64,000 nt of DNA from an uncultured Clostridia bacterium (GTDB taxonomy: Bacteria > Bacillota > Clostridia > TANB77 > CAG-508): assembly GCA_934167965.1 (NCBI GenBank), contig CAKPMJ010000001.1, positions 231,954-295,953 of the forward strand, read 5' to 3'. The position numbers and the translations under genes were made by a program. Each line of letters begins with the position of its first letter. The stretch's first letter is position 1. This document shows, piece by piece, positions 18,575 to 27,663 of this stretch. A model generated the notes under the pieces. It saw only the letters and a list, made by a program, of their open reading frames with translations. It ran no database searches and was not told the origin of the DNA.

Positions 18575-18589
18575 TTTGTTTTCCTTTCT

Positions 18590-18976
18590 TTATAATATTC
18601 CTATTATTATTTGCATCAAATTTGAAATTATCGGTATAGACATTGATATGATTGCAACTTTTGTTCCAATCTCAATTTTGCTTGCTATTGCTGATTCTCC
18701 TGAATCTTTGCATATACTTATCGCAAATTCTGATAAAAAAGCTATTCCTGTAATTTTTAATAAAATTTCTAGAAATTGTTTATTTATTCCTGATTTATCA
18801 CTTATTGTTTGTAACAAGTTTACTATTCCACTTAACTTGTCAATTGCAACAAATAATATTAGTACTCCTGCTATTATTGATATATATACTGCAAATTCTG
18901 GTCTATATTGTTTTATTATTATTATTGCAATTAATGATATTAAGCCAATACCAATTATTTTTATTATATAGTCCAT
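18590..18976 (-). CDS. spoIIIAD: Stage III sporulation protein AD
   Basis: A 128-residue membrane protein with about four helices, matching SpoIIIAD (related to SpoIIIAC in its first half: KIIGIGLISLIAIIIIKQYRPEFAVYISI). The segment ILLKITGIAFLSEFAISICKDSGESAIASKIE is diagnostic. It forms part of the membrane channel with SpoIIIAC, AE and AB. It lies between spoIIIAC (9-base gap) and spoIIIAE. Confidence 0.93.
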   Translation of the reverse strand: MDYIIKIIGIGLISLIAIIIIKQYRPEFAVYISIIAGVLILFVAIDKLSGIVNLLQTISDKSGINKQFLEILLKITGIAFLSEFAISICKDSGESAIASKIEIGTKVAIISMSIPIISNLMQIIIGIL

Positions 18977-18985
18977 AATATACCT

Positions 18986-19180
18986 CTATAAATTAAACAT
19001 TGTTCTTACAGTGTTAAATAATGTGCTTATTTCTTTTATAACTAAAGTTAGTACAATAACTAGTCCTGCTAAAGTAGTCATCATTGCTTGTTCTTCTCTT
19101 CCTGCTCTGCATAAAACCTGATGTAATACTGCAACTAATATTCCTATTGCAGCTATTTTAAATAATAAATCTACATTCAT
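18986..19180 (-). CDS. spoIIIAC: Stage III sporulation protein AC
   Basis: A 64-residue protein with two membrane helices: DLLFKIAAIGILVAVLHQVL, a conserved AGREEQAMMTTLAGL loop, then VIVLTLVIKEI. The length is exactly typical. The ATG at 19180 is preceded by GGAGAG, which itself begins directly after the frame-restored stop of spoIIIAB at 19192. This tight spacing supports the longer, frameshifted version of spoIIIAB. Confidence 0.93.
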   Translation of the reverse strand: MNVDLLFKIAAIGILVAVLHQVLCRAGREEQAMMTTLAGLVIVLTLVIKEISTLFNTVRTMFNL

Positions 19181-19191
19181 ATTTTCTCTCC

Positions 19192-19708
19192 TTAAATAAG
19201 TATTATTACAATGGCAAGTCCTATAATAGTTCCTAATGTCCTATATAGCTTTTCATTTTTCTTTTTCTCTTCTTCTGCCTTTTCAATCTGTGCATCTATA
19301 TAACTTGATGCAAGTTTGAACTCACTAACTTGCCCATCTACATCGGTTTTTCCGAAGCATATTTCCCATATTTTTTATAATATTTATGTCTTCTGTATTT
19401 AGACTTAAATTGTTCTCTTCGTCTTCTATAGCTCTATTCCATGCATCTTTTGTATTTTCTTTAATTATGTACTTACTTGCTTTTTGAAAAATTTTTGATA
19501 TGTTTTCTTCAGAGTTGTTTGAAATTTGCTTAAATATTTCTGGTATTGGTTCATATGTAAATTTTATCTTATTTTCCAATATATTTATTGTATTTCTAAA
19601 TTGTTTTAATTCTATTACTCTATTTACATATTTTTTTGATATTAAATATCCTATACTTGTACTACTTGCAAATATTAGTAATAATATCGTAAATTTTATT
19701 ATTATCAT
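19192..19708 (-). CDS. spoIIIAB: Stage III sporulation protein AB, reading frame interrupted by a +1 shift at CGG
   Basis: SpoIIIAB is a membrane-anchored mother-cell protein of the sporulation channel. The start at 19708 has AGGAGG eight bases upstream. Frame 0 runs 118 codons, reaches CGG at 19354-19352 (context CTT CGG AAA) and stops 8 codons later at 19325. Skipping the C gives GGA and the family continuation GKTDVDGQVSEFKLASS, then a C-terminal membrane helix (LYRTLGTIIGLAIVIILI) and TAA at 19192. The restored protein is 171 residues, the normal SpoIIIAB length, and ends 11 bases before spoIIIAC as expected for this operon. It could be a programmed shift, a sequence error or a mutation. 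No spoIIIAA lies upstream. Confidence 0.88.
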
Positions 19709-19758
19709 TTATTTAGCCTCCTATATATATGTATATGCATATATATCTTTTTTAGAAC

Positions 19759-19791
19759 AAAAAATAGCAGATATTTTAATATCTACTATTT
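19759..19791 (-). terminator. Intrinsic terminator after dnaJ
   Basis: AAATAG.AGATAT pairs with ATATCT.CTATTT around TTAA, and a T-run follows on the minus strand. It separates dnaJ from spoIIIAB. Confidence 0.75.
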
Positions 19792-19797
19792 ATATTT

Positions 19798-20952
19798 CTA
19801 TCCAAATATTCCTCTTTTTTTGATCGGTGGTTGTTCATTCATTGTTTTAGCAAGTTCAACAAGTAAATCTCTTTGCTCTTTAGTAAGTTTTTTTGGTGTT
19901 TGAACAACAACTTTAAAAATAAAGTTACCTTGATAAGATGAATTAACACTTTTGAAACCTTTACCTTTAATAGTAAATTTAGTTCCTGTTTGAGTGGCTT
20001 CTGGTATTTTATATATTTCTTTACTTCCATCTACCATTGGTACTTGAATATCAGCTCCTAATGTTGCCTGTGTAAATGTAATTGGTATCTCACAAATAAC
20101 ATTATTTCCATCTCTCTTAAAAATACTGCTTGCTTTTACTCTAACTGTTATGTATAAGTCACCTTTAGGTCCTCCTTTATATCCTGGATTACCTTCTCCT
20201 CTTAAAATTACAGTTTGCTTATCAGCAATTCCTGCTGGTATTTTTATTTTAACTTTAGGTGTTTTTCTAACTGTTCCTTTTCCATGACAAGTTTCACAAG
20301 GATTTGCAATTATTTCTCCTGTTCCATGGCAAGCTGAACAAGTTCTTGTTGTTTGTACTTGACCAAGTATAGTATTTTGTACTTGTCTTACTTGACCTGT
20401 TCCACCACAAGTAGCACATTTTATAGGATTTGTTCCTGGTTTAGCACCTGTTCCATGACATGTATCACAAGTCTCTTGCCTTGATACCATTATTTCTTTT
20501 TCTGCGCCTAAAAAAGCCTCTTCAAAAGTTAGATCTATGCTTAAATTTAAATCATCACCTTTACGTGGTCCATCTTTTCTTCTTGATGCTCTTTGACCAC
20601 CAAATCCTCCACCAAAAAAAGATGAAAATATATCTCCTAAATCTCCAAAGTCATCAAATCCTGATGATGTATATGAATAATAATTTCCACCACCAAACGG
20701 TCCTCCAGCTCCACCAAATCCTTGTGGATCAGCAGTTCCAAATTGGTCATACATCTTTCTTTTTTGAGAATCTGACAATACTTCATATGCTTCATTTACT
20801 TCTTTGAATTTTTTTTCTGCTTCTTCTTTATTATCTGGGTTAGCATCAGGATGGTATTGTTTTGCTTTTTTTCTAAATGCTTTTTTTAATTCATCATCTG
20901 TTGCATTTTTGTTTACACCCAATATTTCATAGTAATCTTTTTTTTCTGCCAT
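19798..20952 (-). CDS. dnaJ: Chaperone protein DnaJ
   Basis: About 384 residues; co-chaperone that stimulates DnaK ATPase. J domain (4-67) with the HPD motif, a Gly/Phe-rich linker (about 73-130), four CxxCxGxG zinc modules ([32 protein letters not shown]) and C-terminal substrate domains. The true start is the ATG at 20952 ([13 protein letters not shown]) with GGAGG eight bases upstream; the 17 codons before it are a leader extension. Last gene of grpE-dnaK-dnaJ. Confidence 0.96.
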   Translation of the reverse strand: MAEKKDYYEILGVNKNATDDELKKAFRKKAKQYHPDANPDNKEEAEKKFKEVNEAYEVLSDSQKRKMYDQFGTADPQGFGGAGGPFGGGNYYSYTSSGFDDFGDLGDIFSSFFGGGFGGQRASRRKDGPRKGDDLNLSIDLTFEEAFLGAEKEIMVSRQETCDTCHGTGAKPGTNPIKCATCGGTGQVRQVQNTILGQVQTTRTCSACHGTGEIIANPCETCHGKGTVRKTPKVKIKIPAGIADKQTVILRGEGNPGYKGGPKGDLYITVRVKASSIFKRDGNNVICEIPITFTQATLGADIQVPMVDGSKEIYKIPEATQTGTKFTIKGKGFKSVNSSYQGNFIFKVVVQTPKKLTKEQRDLLVELAKTMNEQPPIKKRGIFG

Positions 20953-21026
20953 CTTTTTATCCTCCATAGATTTTATTAAAGGTTGGACAAAATCTCCATC
21001 CAACCTCTAACTTAGTTTGTCATATT

Positions 21027-22943
<1,917 letters not shown>

Positions 22944-22947
22944 CTAA

Positions 22948-23433
22948 TTAGTTTGCTACCACAACCATAGAATGTCTAATAACCTTTGATCCTATTTTGT
23001 AGCCCTTTCTATATTCTTGTACTATTTCTTGTGGTCCTTTTGATTCATCTTGTATACTACTTACTGCTTCATGTAATCCTGGGTCAAAAGTTTCTCCAAG
23101 TGCTGGTATTTCTTCTACTTTATTTTTTGCTAGAAAATCTTTAAATTGCTTTTCTACTAGCTCTATTCCTTGTTTATAATTTTCATCTTTGCATTCTACT
23201 TTTACTGCATTTTCTAAATTGTCAATCGCTGGTAATATACTATTTATTATATCCCCAAGTATTGAATTATATAAGTTTTCTTTTTCTTTTTGTGTTCTTT
23301 TTTTATAATTTTCAAATTCTGCAAATACTCTTTTATATCTGTCATTTAATTCATCTAGTTCTATTTGCTTTGTTTGTAATGCATCATTATTTTCGTTCTT
23401 TACTTCTTCTTTGCTTTCTTCTTTTTCTGCCAT
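22948..23433 (-). CDS. grpE: Nucleotide exchange factor GrpE
   Basis: A 161-residue protein, co-chaperone that releases ADP from DnaK. An acidic, disordered N-terminus (1-30) is followed by a long coiled-coil helix (DELNDRYKRVFAEFENYKKRTQKEKENLY, about 27-55) and the beta domain with ETFDPGLHEAV and YRKGYKIGSKVIRHSMVVVAN. First gene of the operon. It has its own sigma-A promoter and CIRCE operator, while hrcA upstream ends at a separate terminator. Confidence 0.95.
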   Translation of the reverse strand: MAEKEESKEEVKNENNDALQTKQIELDELNDRYKRVFAEFENYKKRTQKEKENLYNSILGDIINSILPAIDNLENAVKVECKDENYKQGIELVEKQFKDFLAKNKVEEIPALGETFDPGLHEAVSSIQDESKGPQEIVQEYRKGYKIGSKVIRHSMVVVAN

Positions 23434-23451
23434 TTTATACCTCCTTTGTTT

Positions 23452-23478
23452 TTAGCACTCTTTATGTAAGATTGCTAA
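23452..23478 (-). promoter_or_regulatory. CIRCE operator for HrcA
   Basis: TTAGCAATC-N9-GAGTGCTAA on the minus strand: one mismatch to the consensus TTAGCACTC-N9-GAGTGCTAA. It lies between the promoter at 23487-23515 and the grpE ribosome site, where HrcA would block transcription until heat stress. Confidence 0.92.
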
Positions 23479-23486
23479 CATTCTAT

Positions 23487-23515
23487 ATAATATAACTTTA
23501 TTTAGCACTTGTCAA
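23487..23515 (-). promoter_or_regulatory. Sigma-A promoter of grpE-dnaK-dnaJ
   Basis: TTGACA (23510-23515), 17-base spacer, TATTAT (23487-23492), directly followed by the CIRCE element. An extra AGTGCTAA half-site overlaps the -35/spacer region. Confidence 0.85.
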
Positions 23516-23544
23516 TAGTTTTTGCTAAAAAGTTTTTGCTTTTT

Positions 23545-23586
23545 AAAAAAAAATTAGCCAAACGTTTTTTATTTGGCTAATTTTTT
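23545..23586. terminator. Intrinsic terminator after hrcA
   Basis: TTAGCCAAA pairs with TTTGGCTAA (23554-23562 and 23572-23580), flanked by A- and T-runs. It separates hrcA from the CIRCE-controlled grpE promoter. Confidence 0.85.
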
Positions 23587-23589
23587 ATT

Positions 23590-24597
23590 TTATTTCTTTT
23601 CATTCAATTTTTTGCTTATATATTTCATAACAGAAATAACTTTTGCATAGTCCATTCTCTTAGGTCCTATAATTCCTATAGTTCCCATGTCTTTATTACT
23701 AACCTTATGTTTAAAAGTTACAACACTGAAATCTTTTAATTCATCTTTTTCGTTTTCTTCTCCGATGTAAATATTTATATCTTCTGCAATTCCTGAATTT
23801 AACATATCAGCCATTAACTCTTTAGTGTCTAATATATTTACAAAATTCTTAGCAACTTCCAAACTGTTAAACTCTGGTAAATCTAGTTCTCTTTTTGCTC
23901 CTTCTAAATAAATCTTTTCATCTTCAAATAATACCTTTTTAATTTGTACTATTATTGGTTTTATTACCTTTACAGAATCTTTCATTTCTTCTACTAAGAA
24001 ATCTTCTAAGGGCTTGTTGATTTTTTCTATTGGTTCGCCTTTTAACTTATTATTAAATATATAATTTAATGTTTCTACCTGCTTGTCTGATATATCTTCA
24101 TCAAATTTTATTATTGTCTCTTTTACCATTCCTGTATCGGTTATTATTATTGCCAATATCATTCTTGGACTTAATAATACAAACTTTATCTCTTGTATTA
24201 TTTGTTCATTGGCTCTTGGTCCTATTGTTACTGTAGTATAATGTGTTATCTCTGATATAGTTGTGGCTGTTATTTTTGTTAAGTCTTCTATTTCGTGGAC
24301 TTTTGTTTCTAGCTTATCACTTATATATTTTATTTCTTCTACACTTATTCTATCATCTTGCATTAATTCATCTACATAGAAACGATATCCTTTTGCTGAT
24401 GGTATTCTTCCACTAGATGTATGTACTTTATCTAAAAAGCCCTGTTTTTCTAAGTCTGCCATCTCATTTCTTATTGTTGCACTACTACAGTTTAAATCAT
24501 ATTTTTCCATTAATGCTCCTGAACTTACTGGTTCTGCCGTATTTATATATTCTTCTATTATAGCTTGTAATACTTTTCTTTTTCTTTCATTTAACAT
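23590..24597 (-). CDS. hrcA: Heat-inducible transcription repressor HrcA
   Basis: A 335-residue repressor. The N-terminal winged-helix domain (LNERKRKVLQAIIEEYINTAEPVSSGALMEKY, then SSATIRNEMADLEKQGFL and HTSSGRIPSAKGYRFYVD) is followed by a GAF-like dimer and inserted domain, ending TIGIIGPKRMDYAKVISVMKYIS. It binds CIRCE and needs the GroE chaperonin for activity in other bacteria. Unlike the usual hrcA-grpE-dnaK-dnaJ operon led by CIRCE, hrcA here has its own promoter and terminator, and no CIRCE is seen upstream of it, so autoregulation is not evident. Confidence 0.95.
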   Translation of the reverse strand: MLNERKRKVLQAIIEEYINTAEPVSSGALMEKYDLNCSSATIRNEMADLEKQGFLDKVHTSSGRIPSAKGYRFYVDELMQDDRISVEEIKYISDKLETKVHEIEDLTKITATTISEITHYTTVTIGPRANEQIIQEIKFVLLSPRMILAIIITDTGMVKETIIKFDEDISDKQVETLNYIFNNKLKGEPIEKINKPLEDFLVEEMKDSVKVIKPIIVQIKKVLFEDEKIYLEGAKRELDLPEFNSLEVAKNFVNILDTKELMADMLNSGIAEDINIYIGEENEKDELKDFSVVTFKHKVSNKDMGTIGIIGPKRMDYAKVISVMKYISKKLNEKK

Positions 24598-24617
24598 AAT
24601 TATTACCTCACATGTTT

Positions 24618-24647
24618 ATTTTACCCCTAAAATATACCAAAAGTCAA
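24618..24647 (-). promoter_or_regulatory. Candidate sigma-A promoter of hrcA
   Basis: TTGACT (24642-24647), 18-base spacer, TAAAAT (24618-24623), just upstream of the hrcA start at 24597. Confidence 0.5.
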
Positions 24648-24656
24648 GTAAAAGTC

Positions 24657-24685
24657 TTGACAAATATTAAAAACCACTTTATAAT
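24657..24685 (+). promoter_or_regulatory. Sigma-A promoter of the M23 peptidase gene
   Basis: TTGACA (24657-24662), 17-base spacer, TATAAT (24680-24685): a consensus promoter divergent from hrcA. Confidence 0.8.
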
Positions 24686-24717
24686 ACAAATACATTTTTT
24701 CAAAAAATTCAAAAGAG

Positions 24718-25300
24718 GTGTTTTTTATCAAGAATTTTAATTATTTTTTTATTAGTTTAATTATTCTTATATTTATTATATCTATTTTTTCTGTTCAATC
24801 AAATTATAACCCCGAAACAAAAATTATAGATTTTATTGATGATGGAAGTTTACTTTGGCCAGCACCAAATTATTATGGTATAAATTCTTACTTTGGCAAA
24901 CGTAATGCTCCCACTGGTGGTGCATCTACTTATCATAAAGGTATTGATATAGCTGTTCCTCAAGGTAAAGAATTTATTGCTGTAACTGATGGAACTATAA
25001 CATTTAGAGATTTTTTAGGCGGAGGTGGCTATACTATTACACTTACAGATTCACAAGGTGTAAAATATTCCTATTGTCACTCTGATCCCAACTTTATTGT
25101 TTCTGTTGGAGATAATGTAAAAAAGGGCCAAGTCATTGGTAATGTTGGTCCTAAATATGTATATGGTGTTATTGGCAATAAATATCATGACTCAAAAGGT
25201 ATTCCTACTAATGGAGCAACTACAGGGCCTCATTTACATTTTCGGAATGAGAATAAATAATCAATATGTTAATCCTTTAGACTATTTACCTTCGGAGTAA
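24718..25300 (+). CDS. M23 (LytM) family peptidase, frame interrupted by a +1 shift at CGG near the 3' end
   Basis: Secreted or membrane-anchored peptidoglycan endopeptidase: N-terminal hydrophobic helix (about 8-25) and LytM domain with SYFGKRNAP, HKGIDIA (zinc His and Asp), VTDGTITF and GPHLHF (HxH). Frame 0 meets CGG at 25243-25245 (TTT CGG AAT) right after HLHF and stops at 25260. Skipping the C gives GMRINNQYVNPLDYLPSE, the normal LytM ending, with TAA at 25298. The restored tail overlaps the convergent scpA 3' end by 32 bases. The start is also irregular: GTG at 24718 overlaps the AGAGG site, and the best-spaced codon in the place of a family-like MKNF start is ATC at 24727. Decay is therefore possible here. 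Confidence 0.75.
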
Positions 25301-26042
25301 TCTTTTTTTCTACCACTATATCTTCAAATAATCCATCTTGTTCAGTTATAACTTTATTTCTTCTAGATAATTCTAACAGTCCAGTAAAAGCTGTTACCAC
25401 TTCATTTTTGTTATGTTTTTTTACAGAGAACATTTTATTGAATACAAATCTTTTATTTCTAAGCAATTCTTTAAACATATCTTTTAATTTGCTTACTACT
25501 GTGTAATTTTCTGTTATAGCAATTTTTTCTATGTTTTTTGCATTTTTATTTAGTTTTTCTTCATTTCTTGCTATCAAATCTGCATAAATATCAGGTATAA
25601 TCTGAGGATCATAATTTATTTGCAATTCTTGTTTTGGTAATTTTATTTCTTCTGGTATATTATAAAATCTGTTAGAAAATATCGCAAAATTTTCTCTTAA
25701 TTTTGCAGTAATATCTTTGTATTTTTTATACTCAATAATTCTTCTAATAAGCTCCTCTTCTGTTAATTCTTCCTCTTCTTCTTGCTTATTAGGTAGTAAT
25801 TTTTTTGATTTTAAATATAGTAATGTTGATGCCATTACCAAAAACTCACTCGTAACTTCTAAGTTCATTTTTTCCATTTCTTTTATGTATTCTATATATT
25901 GATCTGTTATCTCGCTTAAGTTTATATCATATATATTCATTTTGTTTTTCTCAATAAGAGTACATAAAAGTTCTATTGGTCCTTCAAAATTTTCTACTTT
26001 TATTGCATATCTATTTGTTTCTAACGTTAATATGTTCTGCAT
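25269..26042 (-). CDS. scpA: Segregation and condensation protein A
   Basis: A 257-residue kleisin of the bacterial SMC-ScpAB condensin, which organises and segregates the chromosome. The N-terminal SMC-binding region reads YAIKVENFEGPIELLCTLIEKNKMNIYDINLSEITDQYIEYI, then the family segment EFLVMASTLLYLKSKKLLP. A winged-helix-like C-terminus (VTAFTGLLELSRRNKVITEQDGLFEDI) binds SMC as well. The scpB partner is not adjacent. The start is one base from the recX stop. Its 3' end overlaps the frame-restored end of the convergent M23 gene. Confidence 0.92.
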   Translation of the reverse strand: MQNILTLETNRYAIKVENFEGPIELLCTLIEKNKMNIYDINLSEITDQYIEYIKEMEKMNLEVTSEFLVMASTLLYLKSKKLLPNKQEEEEELTEEELIRRIIEYKKYKDITAKLRENFAIFSNRFYNIPEEIKLPKQELQINYDPQIIPDIYADLIARNEEKLNKNAKNIEKIAITENYTVVSKLKDMFKELLRNKRFVFNKMFSVKKHNKNEVVTAFTGLLELSRRNKVITEQDGLFEDIVVEKKITPKVNSLKD

Positions 26043-26043
26043 T

Positions 26044-26466
26044 TTAAAATTCTCCCCTATATCCTTTTTTTAGTAAATATTGTTTTATTTTTTCTTCATC
26101 CATAGAATTCGCTTTTTTTGCCTTTATTTTTTCTATATTTCCTTCTTCATATTCTTTTAGCTCTTCATAATTTTCTTGTATATAATCTTCTATTAAATCT
26201 TTACTTAATCCTTTTGATAATAATTTGTATTTTATTTCTTTTATTGACATTGTTTTTAATATTTTATATTCATTTACTTGTTTCTCTATATATTCATAAT
26301 CATTTATATATCCTGCTTCTTTTACATATTGTATAATATCTTCTAACAGGTTTTCTTCTATTTCTCTTTGAAATTTTTGTCTTACTTCATTTTCTGTCCT
26401 TTTTTTGAATATTATATATTTCATTACTTTAGTTTTTTGCCTATCAAATTCTTCTAAAGTATACAT
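26044..26466 (-). CDS. recX: Regulatory protein RecX
   Basis: A 140-residue, all-helical modulator that inhibits RecA filaments. RecX signatures are YIIFKKRTENEVRQKFQ, IIQYVKEAGYINDYEYIEKQVNEY and IKYKLLSKGLSKDLIEDYI, three tandem three-helix modules. It is short for the family but complete. It follows recA, separated by a hairpin, and precedes scpA by one base, so scpA and recX may be cotranscribed with recA. Confidence 0.88.
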   Translation of the reverse strand: MYTLEEFDRQKTKVMKYIIFKKRTENEVRQKFQREIEENLLEDIIQYVKEAGYINDYEYIEKQVNEYKILKTMSIKEIKYKLLSKGLSKDLIEDYIQENYEELKEYEEGNIEKIKAKKANSMDEEKIKQYLLKKGYRGEF

Positions 26467-26484
26467 TTACATCTCCTTATTTTT

Positions 26485-26515
26485 AATAGAGGCTATCTAC
26501 TTTATAGCCTCTATT
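26485..26515. terminator. Hairpin between recA and recX
   Basis: AATAGAGGCTAT pairs with ATAGCCTCTATT (26485-26496, 26504-26515), a perfect 12-bp stem. On the minus strand it is followed by A-rich sequence, not a clear U-run, so it may act as a weak terminator or processing site, lowering recX relative to recA. Similar recA-recX hairpins are known in other bacteria. Confidence 0.5.
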
Positions 26516-26524
26516 TATTATTTT

Positions 26525-27571
26525 TTACTCTTCATCTTCATCGTTTTCTTTTATTTCTTCTCCAAGACTTTGCTCAAATGCTTTTGCAAAATTGTCTCTT
26601 ACTTTGTTTTCTATTTCATCTAATATATCTGGATTATCTTTTAAGTACTTCTTTACATTTTCTCTACCTTGTCCAATTCTGTCTCCATTATAACTAAACC
26701 AAGATCCACTCTTTTCTACTATATCTAAGTTTATTGCTGTATCTAATATATTTCCTACTTTTGATATTCCTTCTCCATACATAATATCAAATTCTGCTTC
26801 TCTAAATGGTGGAGCAACTTTATTTTTTACAATTTTAACTCTTGCTCTATTTCCCATTACATTTCCATCTTGTTTTATGTTTTCTATTTTTCTAATATCC
26901 ATTCTTACAGATGCATAGAATTTTAATGCTCTACCACCTGTTGTTGTCTCAGGATTTCCAAACATTACTCCTATTTTTTCTCTTAATTGGTTTATAAATA
27001 TTAGTACTGTTTTTGATTTGTTTATTGCTCCTGCTAATTTGCGTAATGCTTGTGACATTAAACGTGCTTGAAGTCCCATATGAGAGTCTCCCATATCTCC
27101 ATCAATTTCTGCCTTTGGTACAAGTGCAGCAACTGAGTCTACTACTATAACATCTAATGCTCCACTTCTTACTAAACTTTCTGTTATTTCTAATGCTTGC
27201 TCTCCTGTGTCAGGTTGTGATACTATTAATTCATCTATATCTACACCTAATTTTTTAGCATATACTGGATCTAAAGCATGCTCTGCATCTATAAATGCTG
27301 CTTCTCCTCCCATTTTTTGTGCTTCTGCTATTATATGCAATGCTAATGTTGTTTTTCCTGATGATTCAGGTCCATATACTTCTATTATTCTTCCACGTGG
27401 TACTCCACCAATTCCTAATGCTATATCTAAACTTAAAGCTCCTGTAGGTATTGCTTCTACCTCCATTGCTTTAAATTCTCCTAATTTCATTACTGATCCT
27501 TTTCCAAATTGTTTTTCTATTTGGCTTAATGCTACATCTAAAGCTTTCTTTTTTTCTGAATTTTCTGCCAT
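26525..27571 (-). CDS. recA: Recombinase RecA
   Basis: A 348-residue recombinase for homologous repair and SOS signalling. Walker A is [13 protein letters not shown], the Walker B strand [12 protein letters not shown], the L1 loop region [19 protein letters not shown] and the L2 region [22 protein letters not shown]; the acidic C-terminus is EENDEDEE-like. It starts [11 protein letters not shown] with AAGGAGG upstream. A sigma-A promoter is at 27616-27644. I saw no clear Bacillus/Clostridium SOS box; CAAACAAAAGTTT downstream of the promoter is only a weak resemblance. Confidence 0.97.
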   Translation of the reverse strand: MAENSEKKKALDVALSQIEKQFGKGSVMKLGEFKAMEVEAIPTGALSLDIALGIGGVPRGRIIEVYGPESSGKTTLALHIIAEAQKMGGEAAFIDAEHALDPVYAKKLGVDIDELIVSQPDTGEQALEITESLVRSGALDVIVVDSVAALVPKAEIDGDMGDSHMGLQARLMSQALRKLAGAINKSKTVLIFINQLREKIGVMFGNPETTTGGRALKFYASVRMDIRKIENIKQDGNVMGNRARVKIVKNKVAPPFREAEFDIMYGEGISKVGNILDTAINLDIVEKSGSWFSYNGDRIGQGRENVKKYLKDNPDILDEIENKVRDNFAKAFEQSLGEEIKENDEDEE

Positions 27572-27615
27572 TATATTTTCCTCCTTAATTTTATAAACTT
27601 TTGTTTGCTTTTTAC

Positions 27616-27644
27616 TTTATATACCAAACATTTATTTTTGTCAA
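27616..27644 (-). promoter_or_regulatory. Sigma-A promoter of recA
   Basis: TTGACA (27639-27644), 17-base spacer, TATAAA (27616-27621). Confidence 0.75.
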
Positions 27645-27663
27645 TACTTTTTTTAAAATTTTT

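Noticed and set aside
19341..19360. Homopolymer sequencing error as the cause of the spoIIIAB shift
   Set aside because: A T/A run is next to the site, but the extra base is a C outside the run, and the other two sites have no comparable run. Error is still not excluded without reads.
27571..27620. SOS (LexA/DinR) box upstream of recA
   Set aside because: Only a weak AAAC-N4-GTTT match; the GAAC-N4-GTTC core is not present.
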